From positions 80,641 through 144,640 of the forward strand of contig CAZAPG010000012.1 in the NCBI GenBank assembly GCA_964486935.1: a stretch of 64,000 bases of DNA, in the 5' to 3' direction. This document shows positions 42,029-48,447 of the stretch, one piece after another. A program made the position numbers and the translations under genes. The notes beneath the pieces were generated by a model. The model made no database searches. It saw nothing but the letters and a program-made list of their open reading frames with translations, and was not told where the DNA came from. This stretch comes from CAZAPG01 sp964486935 (GTDB taxonomy: Bacteria; Chloroflexota; Anaerolineae; 4572-78; J111). Positions within the stretch are counted from its first letter, which is position 1. Each line of letters starts with the position of its first letter.

Positions 42029-43318
42029 ATGGTCCGTCAAGACGACTCTAATCCTCTTATTGCTGTTGAAGATGCGCTAAATACCATCTTACAAAATGTT
42101 ACGCCTGTGGGCGCAGAGAGAGTTACTCTGGTCCAAAGTTTTGGGCGCGTCCTGGCGCAAGATATTGTTTCTAATGTAGATGTCCCCCCTTTTGCCAATT
42201 CGGCGATGGATGGCTACGCGATTATCGCCGCCGACAGCCACAACGCGTCGCCAGAGTCTCCGGTTCGGCTGGCGGTTATTGATAATATTCCGGCCGGAGT
42301 TACCCCCAGCAAAACGGTAACAGCCAACACTGCCGCCCGAATTATGACCGGCGCGCCAATGCCCGCCGGCGCTAACGCCGTCATTCGGTTTGAGGAAACC
42401 AGCGAACACATCCTGGCCGGCAATGTGGCCGAAAACGAGGTGCTGCTCTACAACTCCGTATCTGCCGGGGATAACGTGCGGCTGGCCGGAGAGGATATTA
42501 AGCAGGGGCAAACCATTTTAAAAGCCGGCCACCGGCTGCGGCCGCAAGATGTGGGCGTGCTGGCTGCCATTGGGCAGGCGCAGGCGCCGGTGTATCGCCG
42601 CCCGCGGGTAGCCATTTTGGCCACCGGCGATGAGCTGGTTGATGTTGACGAACCGATTAAACCGGGTAAAATTCGCAACTCTAACGAGTATACCCAGGCC
42701 GCGCTGGCGCAAAAATATGGCGCCCAGCCGGTAATGCTGGGCATTGCCCGCGATACGGTTAAAGATTTGACCACCAAAATCAGGGCCGGCCTGGAGCAGC
42801 AGGTTGACCTGTTTCTCACCTCGGCGGGGGTGTCGGTGGGCGATTTTGACATGGTCAAAACCGTGCTGGCCGATGAGGGCGAAATCCAGTTCTGGCAAGT
42901 CGCCATAAAACCGGGCAAACCGCTGGCCTTTGGGGTGCTGCGCTATAATAACAACGGCCAAACCTGCCGCGTTCCATTGATTGGTTTGCCCGGAAACCCG
43001 GTGGCGGCTATGGTTGCCTTTGAAGTATTCGCCCGGCCGGCCATTCTCAAACTGGGGGGACAAACCACCCACCAAAAAACCGCCATCACAGCCACCCTGG
43101 ATGAAGATATTACCAACAGCGGGCGTCGCCATTATATGCGGGCCTACCTGTACCCCCAGGGCGATGGCTACCGGGTGACTACCCGCGACAGCGGCGTGCA
43201 GGTGCAGGGGTCTGGTATTCTCACCTCGATGGTTTGGGCTAACGGATTGGTTGTGGTGCCGGAGCAGGTAACGCATTTGCCGGCAGGCGCGCCAGTTAAG
43301 GTTTGGATACTTGACTGA
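42029..43318 (+). CDS. moeA: Molybdopterin molybdenumtransferase MoeA
   Basis: About 429 residues; ATG 42029 is chosen because a promoter -10 box overlaps any earlier start. It has the MoeA motifs VPPFANSAMDGYAIIA, MTGAPMPAGANAVIRFE, LATGDELVD, IRNSNEY and the substrate-binding TSAGVSVGDFDMVKTVLADEG. MoeA inserts molybdate into adenylylated molybdopterin. No molybdoenzyme or moa gene is adjacent. There is no Shine-Dalgarno, so leaderless translation is likely. Confidence 0.92.
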   Translation: MVRQDDSNPLIAVEDALNTILQNVTPVGAERVTLVQSFGRVLAQDIVSNVDVPPFANSAMDGYAIIAADSHNASPESPVRLAVIDNIPAGVTPSKTVTANTAARIMTGAPMPAGANAVIRFEETSEHILAGNVAENEVLLYNSVSAGDNVRLAGEDIKQGQTILKAGHRLRPQDVGVLAAIGQAQAPVYRRPRVAILATGDELVDVDEPIKPGKIRNSNEYTQAALAQKYGAQPVMLGIARDTVKDLTTKIRAGLEQQVDLFLTSAGVSVGDFDMVKTVLADEGEIQFWQVAIKPGKPLAFGVLRYNNNGQTCRVPLIGLPGNPVAAMVAFEVFARPAILKLGGQTTHQKTAITATLDEDITNSGRRHYMRAYLYPQGDGYRVTTRDSGVQVQGSGILTSMVWANGLVVVPEQVTHLPAGAPVKVWILD

Positions 43319-43338
43319 CTTCCCCGAATTGGCTAAAC

Positions 43339-43367
43339 TTGGCACAACAAATTTTTGGTAATAAATA
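43339..43367 (+). promoter_or_regulatory. Possible promoter of the TGA-containing DsbA-like gene
   Basis: TTGGCA at 43339-43344 and TAAATA at 43362-43367, spacer 17, ending 24 bases before the ATG and just after the moeA stop. Confidence 0.45.
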
Positions 43368-43391
43368 ACAGGAAACCTTTTTAATTGAGTT

Positions 43392-44069
43392 ATGGCAAAA
43401 ACCCGAACGCGAACCCGCTCTAAAGTAGACTCAAAACCCGTTATTTCGCCGCTATTAATTGGCTTGATTGCCGTAGCCGCAATTCTGGTGGTGGCCGGGT
43501 TGATTTTGCTGGGCAATCAGAGCCAGAGCAATCTGGCCGGCCCGGTTGATGTGGCCGACTTTCCGGTAATGGGCAGCCCCGAAGCGCCGGTGACGATGAT
43601 TGAATTTGGCGACTATGGCTGACCTCATTGTCAAGCCTTTGAGCTTGAGAAATTTGATCTGCTGGAAGCAGATTACATAGACACCGGCAAAGTCAGATAC
43701 ATTGTGCATCCCTTTTATTTAGGCAACCCTGAAATTGGGCTGGCCACCGAAGCCGCCTGGTGCGCCAAAGACCAGGCAATGTTTTTTGAGTACCAGCATG
43801 CCCTGTATCAAAACCAGGGGCAGATGCCATACACCCAAAGCGCCCTGGTTAGCCTGGCCGGCGCCGTTGGGCTGGATACAAACGCCTTTGAGCAATGTTT
43901 GTCAAGCGGCACACACCGGGCCGATGTTGAGCGCGCTCGCAGAGCAGCGGCCAATCAGGGGGTCAATTCTACGCCCACTTTCTTTATTAACGGGCAACGG
44001 GTTGAGGGCAACCAGCCCTACTCCGTTTTTCAAAGAGTTATCGAGCAAGAACTGGCAAACGCGCAATAA
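43392..44069 (+). CDS. DsbA-family thiol oxidoreductase with in-frame TGA at the first active-site Cys (candidate selenoprotein)
   Basis: Reading through the TGA at 43620-43622 gives 225 residues in one frame. A basic N-terminus is followed by one membrane anchor (about 19-42), then the DsbA/thioredoxin-4 entry sequence GSPEAPVTMIEFGDYG. Residue 77 is TGA, followed by PHC, so the normal CPYC active site becomes UPHC if TGA is read as selenocysteine. The rest is intact: YLGNPEIGLATEAAWCA, VNSTPTFFINGQRVEG with the cis-proline, and a normal C-terminus. TGA is an ordinary stop elsewhere in the window (for example at the ends of moeA and tsaD). Disruption by a point mutation is the alternative. 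The likely role is periplasmic thiol chemistry. Confidence 0.8.
43631..43648 (+). promoter_or_regulatory. Hairpin just after the TGA (SECIS candidate 1)
   Basis: TCAAGC-CTTTGA-GCTTGA forms a six-base perfect stem starting eight bases after the TGA. The loop has a G at its fifth position, not in its first two, so the fit to the usual bacterial SECIS loop is only partial. Confidence 0.4.
43652..43678 (+). promoter_or_regulatory. Strong hairpin with GGA loop after the TGA (SECIS candidate 2)
   Basis: Stem ATCTGCT/AGCAGAT (43657-43663 with 43667-43673) closes on the loop GGA. It extends outward through a G-T pair and further A-T pairs with one mismatch. A loop beginning with GG is typical of bacterial SECIS elements, but the loop is 41 bases past the TGA, slightly beyond the usual distance. 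Confidence 0.4.
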
Positions 44070-44091
44070 AGTTACTTGTAAAATACAATTT

Positions 44092-44120
44092 TTGACGCAC
44101 CCAATCGAAACAAATCTTAT
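44092..44120 (+). promoter_or_regulatory. Possible promoter of the 44136 gene
   Basis: TTGACG at 44092-44097 with TCTTAT at 44115-44120, spacer 17. The -10 box is weak. AAGAGG just before ATG 44136 is the ribosome-binding site. Confidence 0.4.
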
Positions 44121-44135
44121 TATCAAGAGGTAATT

Positions 44136-44414
44136 ATGGCCACAAAAATTATCTGCCGCGCAACCGACTGCATCTTTTGGGAGGACAAACTTTGCACGTC
44201 GGACGAAATTGTTTACGACCCCGAAGAGGGCTGCCTGACTTATGAAGTTTTGGACGACGTTGTGGATTTGGAAGACGAGGAAGAAGAAGAGTGGGAAGAT
44301 GAAGAACTGATTGATGAGGATGAAGACGAAGACCTGTGGGACGACGAAGAGGACGAAGACCTGTTCATGGAAGACGATTTATTAGAAGATGACGACGATG
44401 AATGGCGTATGTAA
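44136..44414 (+). CDS. Small protein: four-cysteine N-terminus with very acidic tail
   Basis: 92 residues. The N-terminal 34 carry cysteines in CRATDC, LC and GC, resembling DUF1540-type small metal-binding modules. Residues about 43 to 92 are almost entirely Asp and Glu with a few hydrophobics (EDEEEEEWEDEE, DDEEDEDLFMEDD). The charge suggests metal or basic-protein binding. The gene sits between the selenoprotein candidate and the amidohydrolase, and a weak hairpin (44508-44536) may terminate it. The function is unknown. Confidence 0.72.
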   Translation: MATKIICRATDCIFWEDKLCTSDEIVYDPEEGCLTYEVLDDVVDLEDEEEEEWEDEELIDEDEDEDLWDDEEDEDLFMEDDLLEDDDDEWRM

Positions 44415-44507
44415 CTAATTGCGCCGGAGTAAATTGTCGCCCAAAAATCCTGGCCGGCCCATAGCGCCCGACAAGGTATTTACTTCAACAATTTTTAGTA
44501 ACTCCAC

Positions 44508-44536
44508 GAGCCAGAGGTATATTTTTACCCTGGCTC
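44508..44536 (+). terminator. Weak terminator-like hairpin
   Basis: GAGCCAG (44508-44514) pairs with CTGGCTC (44530-44536). A short T run (ATTTTG) follows. It lies in the 147-base gap after the acidic small gene. Confidence 0.4.
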
Positions 44537-44561
44537 ATTTTGCAACTTATGGAGGTAAGAT

Positions 44562-46550
44562 ATGTCAAAACAAATGGTAGATATTCTGCTCACTAACGGC
44601 TGGCTGGTCGCTATGGACAACCAGATGACCATTCACCCCAAAGGAGCCGTTGCTATTAAAGATAACCTTATCGAAGCCGTGGGGCCATCCGACCGGCTGG
44701 AAGACGCGTATCAGGCGGCCACTATCATCAATTGCGAAAATTGCATCATCAGCCCCGGCCTGATTAACGCCCACACCCACGCTCCTATGACTCTGCTGCG
44801 CGGCCTGGCCGATGACCTGCGGCTGGATGTGTGGCTGTATGGTTACATGATGCCGGTAGAGCGTGAATTTGTTGACAACAACTTTTGTTATACCGGCACC
44901 CTGCTGGCCTGCGCCGAAATGATTCGCTCCGGCGTAACCACCTTTTGCGACATGTACTACAACGAAACCGAAGTGGCCCGCGCCACCGCCGAAGCCGGGA
45001 TGCGCGCCGTGCTGGCCCAAACCATTCTAAAATTTCCCAGCCCCGACGCCACCAACTATGATGAAAGCCTGGAATATTGCCGCCAGTTTATTGAACAGTG
45101 GCTAAACCACCCCCTCATTATTCCGGCGGTGGGGCCGCACGCCCCCTACACCGCCACCCCCGATATGATTAAAAATTGCGTGGCTTTGGCCACCGAATAC
45201 GACGTGCCGCTGCACATTCACATTGCCGAAACCGCGCTGGAGCAGGAAAACAGCCTCAAACAGTACCACTCTACCGTGGTGCCCTGGCTCGACAAATACA
45301 GCCTGTTTCAGGCTAAAGTCATCGCCGCCCACTGCGTCCATCTACACGAAAACGAGATGCGCACCCTGCACCAGTACAACGCCGGCGTAGCCCACTGCCC
45401 CAGCAGCAACTTAAAGCTGGCCAGCGGCGTGGCCCCAATACAAAAAATGGTCAACCTGGGGCTGCATGTCGGCATAGGCACCGACGGCCCCGCCTCTAAT
45501 AATGATTTGGATATGTTTGAAGAAACCCGGCTGGCCAGCTTTTTGCAAAAAGGCGTCTTTAGCGACCCCACCCTGCTGCCCGCCAGAGATAGCTGGGCCT
45601 TGGCGACGATTGAAGGCGCCCGCGCCCTGCACATCGGCCATCTCGTCGGCTCGCTGGAGCCGGGCAAACGGGCCGATATTGCCGTTATTTCCATCAACAA
45701 CACCCACCAGCTACCCCATTTTACCCGCGACCCCGAAGCCGTGTACGCCCAACTGGTCTACGCTACCAAAGCCACCGACGTGCGCGATGTGCTGGTAGAT
45801 GGCCGGCTGCTTATGCAAAATCGCGCCCTGCTCACCCTGAATGAGCCGCAAATTATTGCCAAAGCAGAGCGCATCGCCCGGCAAATTGACGCCTTCCTCA
45901 TTGCCCGCGAGGGCAACATCCTCTCCAAACTGCTGGCTATCAGCGCCGATTTTATTCCGCAAGAAACCTTTGAAATTCAGGTCAAAATCAGCCTGCCAGA
46001 ACTAATTGATATCAACGCTATGCTCAAAGAAGCCGGGCTGGAGCCGTTTCGCAGCTCCATTAGAGAGCAGTACGATACCTACTTCTTTTTTGAAGACAAG
46101 GAAGCCGGACGGCTGCGCTTTAGAGAAGACCACGTCAAAGAAGAAAACGGCAAACTGAAAGACACCTTTTACCGGATGACCCTGATGGGTCCCACCAGCG
46201 ACAAAGAGTTTGAAAACTCAATTCTGCTGACCCGCGCCCGCTACACTGCCTCCGCCGGCCACAGCCTGCGCTTTTACCGGGAATACTTCAAACCCACCGC
46301 CGAGCGCGAAGTGGTCAAACAGCGCCGCCGCTGCCACATTGTTTACAAAGATACCGATTTTGCCCTTAACCTGGACCAGCTTACCGGCGCGGAACAGAAC
46401 AACGTTTATCTAGAAATCAAAAGCCGCACCTGGTCGGCCAAAGATGCCGTGCGCAAGGCCGGGCTAATTGCAGAATTATTAGAAAAATTTGGCTTTCAAA
46501 CCCAAAACCAGTTCAAAATTGAGTATGTTGACTTAGCGGGAGAAAATTAA
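44562..46550 (+). CDS. Amidohydrolase (MTA/SAH deaminase-like) fused to a CYTH domain
   Basis: 662 residues with two folds. Residues 1 to about 455 are an amidohydrolase of the MtaD/TrzA group: metal ligands His71 and His73 (HTHAPMT), His218/220 (HIHIAE), His257 (AHCVHLHE), Asp308 (GTDGPASNND). Residues about 469-655 look like a CYTH (adenylate cyclase/thiamine triphosphatase) barrel: EIQVK near the start, GRLRFRED, KQRRRCHI, LNLDQL and YLEIKSRTW, with the conserved Arg/Glu/Lys pattern. The first acidic residue of the ExExK signature is changed (EIQVK). MtaD-type enzymes deaminate S-adenosylhomocysteine or methylthioadenosine; CYTH enzymes act on triphosphates. The fusion is unusual and its joint function is unknown. 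GGAGG precedes the start. Confidence 0.83.
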   Translation: MSKQMVDILLTNGWLVAMDNQMTIHPKGAVAIKDNLIEAVGPSDRLEDAYQAATIINCENCIISPGLINAHTHAPMTLLRGLADDLRLDVWLYGYMMPVEREFVDNNFCYTGTLLACAEMIRSGVTTFCDMYYNETEVARATAEAGMRAVLAQTILKFPSPDATNYDESLEYCRQFIEQWLNHPLIIPAVGPHAPYTATPDMIKNCVALATEYDVPLHIHIAETALEQENSLKQYHSTVVPWLDKYSLFQAKVIAAHCVHLHENEMRTLHQYNAGVAHCPSSNLKLASGVAPIQKMVNLGLHVGIGTDGPASNNDLDMFEETRLASFLQKGVFSDPTLLPARDSWALATIEGARALHIGHLVGSLEPGKRADIAVISINNTHQLPHFTRDPEAVYAQLVYATKATDVRDVLVDGRLLMQNRALLTLNEPQIIAKAERIARQIDAFLIAREGNILSKLLAISADFIPQETFEIQVKISLPELIDINAMLKEAGLEPFRSSIREQYDTYFFFEDKEAGRLRFREDHVKEENGKLKDTFYRMTLMGPTSDKEFENSILLTRARYTASAGHSLRFYREYFKPTAEREVVKQRRRCHIVYKDTDFALNLDQLTGAEQNNVYLEIKSRTWSAKDAVRKAGLIAELLEKFGFQTQNQFKIEYVDLAGEN

Positions 46551-46552
46551 CC

Positions 46553-47560
46553 GTGCCCATATTTGATCTACCCCTGGAAGAATTAAAAGTATACAGCCCG
46601 GCCCCCACCCGCCAGCCAGATTTTGACGCCTTTTGGCAGGAAACTCTGGCCGAAGCCGGCCGCCAGCCCCTCAACCCCAAACTTGAGCCGGTAGCTTACC
46701 CCGTACCCGAAATTCGCGCTTTTGAGGCCCGGTACAACGGCTGGCGGGGCACTCCCATTGCGGCCTGGTATCTGCTGCCGGCCCAGGGCAATGGTCCTTT
46801 CCCGGCGCTGATTTTTTACCACGGCTACTCCCGCTCCAAAGCGGGAATTTACGGCTACCTGCCCTGGATGCTGCAAGGTTACGCCGTACTGGCCGTTGAC
46901 GTGCGCGGCCAGGCCGGCAGCAGCCCCGATACTGCCCCTTACGCCACCGGCCACGTCAAAGGCTGGATGACCCAGGGCATTCTGGATGAGCGCCAATATT
47001 ACTACCGGGGCGTCTATGTTGACTCGGTGCGGGCGCTGGATTTTTTGGCGACGCGCCAGGAAGTCAATATAGCGCGAGTCGGGTTGACCGGCTTTAGCCA
47101 GGGCGGCGGCCTGTCGCTGGTTGTTGCCGCGCTCGATGGCCGCCCCGCCCTGACCATGCCGGGTATGCCTTTTTTGTGCCACTTTGAGCGCCCGCTGCAA
47201 ATTAGCAAAGCCTACCCCTACTGGGAATTTGCCGACTACATCCGCGAATATCCTCACCACAGCGAGCGCGTTTTCAAAACCCTATCTTATTTTGACAACC
47301 TGAACCTGGCCGATACCATCAAATGCCCGGCTCTGTTCAACGTGGGATTGATTGACGAAATCTGCCCGCCCTCCACTGTTTTTGCCGTTTACAACCGGCT
47401 CAAAACGCCCAAAAACATTGCCATTTTCCCCTACCACCAGCACGAGCGGCCCGACTCTCACTGGGAAACACAGCTTCAATGGGCCAACCACTATCTGCGC
47501 GGCGCGGCTGATGCGCCGGAGGTGGTCAAGCCGTCTGACACAGGTTTAAGAGCCGTCTAA
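46553..47560 (+). CDS. Acetyl xylan esterase/cephalosporin-C deacetylase (CE7)
   Basis: A 335-residue CE7 esterase. The family's RGQ motif is at 118-120 (DVRGQAGSS), the nucleophile Ser182 is in GFSQGGG, the acid is Asp268 (GLIDEICPP), and His297 is in HQHERPD. It removes acetyl groups from sugars or antibiotics and is usually cytoplasmic and oligomeric. The start GTG 46553 is three bases after the previous stop, so it is probably translated with the amidohydrolase. The link between the two is not clear. Confidence 0.9.
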   Translation: MPIFDLPLEELKVYSPAPTRQPDFDAFWQETLAEAGRQPLNPKLEPVAYPVPEIRAFEARYNGWRGTPIAAWYLLPAQGNGPFPALIFYHGYSRSKAGIYGYLPWMLQGYAVLAVDVRGQAGSSPDTAPYATGHVKGWMTQGILDERQYYYRGVYVDSVRALDFLATRQEVNIARVGLTGFSQGGGLSLVVAALDGRPALTMPGMPFLCHFERPLQISKAYPYWEFADYIREYPHHSERVFKTLSYFDNLNLADTIKCPALFNVGLIDEICPPSTVFAVYNRLKTPKNIAIFPYHQHERPDSHWETQLQWANHYLRGAADAPEVVKPSDTGLRAV

Positions 47561-47671
47561 CCCGGTAGCGGCTACCCTCTTGATTTGACACTCTGTGACC
47601 GCTGACGGCTAACCGCCCTCAAGGCGAGTTTTTTCGGCGGCCGGCAGTCACCGGGCCATACCCAAAAATAC

Positions 47672-47700
47672 AGGCGTTGCCCCAGGCGACGCCTTTTTTT
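47672..47700 (+). terminator. Intrinsic terminator after the esterase gene
   Basis: AGGCGTTGC-CCCAG-GCGACGCCT with a T-G pair, followed by a run of seven T (47694-47700). Located in the 303-base gap 47561-47863, which also holds the Lrp promoter. Confidence 0.75.
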
Positions 47701-47798
47701 GTGCAATTTGTCACACCCCAATCAAAAATCCTAAAAATATTCAGCCGGAATTGGTCAATTTGATATTTATGCAAAATATTAAAAGTTTATATTGGCTA

Positions 47799-47827
47799 TT
47801 TACTTTATTTAATTTCTATTTTATAAT
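47799..47827 (+). promoter_or_regulatory. Promoter of the Lrp/AsnC gene
   Basis: TTTACT at 47799-47804 and TATAAT at 47822-47827, spacer 17, in a very AT-rich region. A second TTGACG/TACAAT pair lies over the start codon (47845-47886 region) but would transcribe from inside the gene, so it is less likely. Confidence 0.6.
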
Positions 47828-47863
47828 TAATCACCAAATATTCGTTGACGAAAGGGCTGTTTT

Positions 47864-48346
47864 ATGATACAATATTCGCAGGACGAAACGCTTGATAGCC
47901 TTGATAAAGCAATTCTCAAACATCTGCAAGCCGATGGCCGCATCAGCAATGCGGAGTTGGCCCGCCGAATAGATTTATCTCCACCGGCCACCCATGCGCG
48001 TATCAGGCATTTAGAAAAACAGGGTTACATTCGCCAGTATGCGGCCCTGGTAAACCGGGAGAAGGCCGGCTACGACATGCTGTGTTTCGTCCACATGAGC
48101 CTGCAGTTACACCAGCAAGAGCAGATTGACACGGTGCGCGCCGCCATCAACCAGATGCCCGAAGTTTTGGAGTGCTACCACGTCACCGGCGAGTTCGACT
48201 ACCTGCTCAAAGTGGTCATCCGCAACCGCAAAGATTTAGAGCGTTTTGTTATGGACCAGTTGACCCCTATCCCTGGCGTAGCGCGGGTGTACACCAGCCT
48301 GGTGCTAACCGAGGTAAAATCTACCACCGCGTTGCCCCTAACTTAG
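47864..48346 (+). CDS. Lrp/AsnC family transcription regulator
   Basis: A 160-residue amino-acid-responsive regulator. The N-terminal helix-turn-helix (ILKHLQADGRISNAELARR ... ATHARIRHLEKQGYI) is followed by the RAM ligand domain (VLECYHVTGEFDYLLKVVIR). The gene just downstream is an aromatic amino acid ammonia-lyase, so it may sense phenylalanine or tyrosine; this is inferred from position. Probable autoregulation from the AT-rich upstream region. Confidence 0.9.
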   Translation: MIQYSQDETLDSLDKAILKHLQADGRISNAELARRIDLSPPATHARIRHLEKQGYIRQYAALVNREKAGYDMLCFVHMSLQLHQQEQIDTVRAAINQMPEVLECYHVTGEFDYLLKVVIRNRKDLERFVMDQLTPIPGVARVYTSLVLTEVKSTTALPLT

Positions 48347-48447
48347 CGCGCCTCCGGTTTCGCGCGGCAAACCGACACCAAACTGGTGTACAGGCAGGCC
48401 AGTTAGTTTTGTTGGCTATACCGTTCTTAAGGACAAGGAGGTCTTTT

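Noticed and set aside
42518..43516. Minus-strand open frame of 332 codons opposite moeA
   Set aside because: It is a shadow of moeA. There is no ribosome-binding site and no recognised domain.
43392..44069. Treating the TGA at 43620 as a plain stop, giving two small genes
   Set aside because: The two pieces are in the same frame and together form one intact DsbA domain. The upstream piece alone is only an anchor, and the downstream piece would start in the middle of the fold without a ribosome-binding site.
48172..48447. Longer reading of the ammonia-lyase gene from 48172
   Set aside because: It overlaps the Lrp gene in another frame. ATG 48448 has AAGGAGG and matches the length of known PAL.
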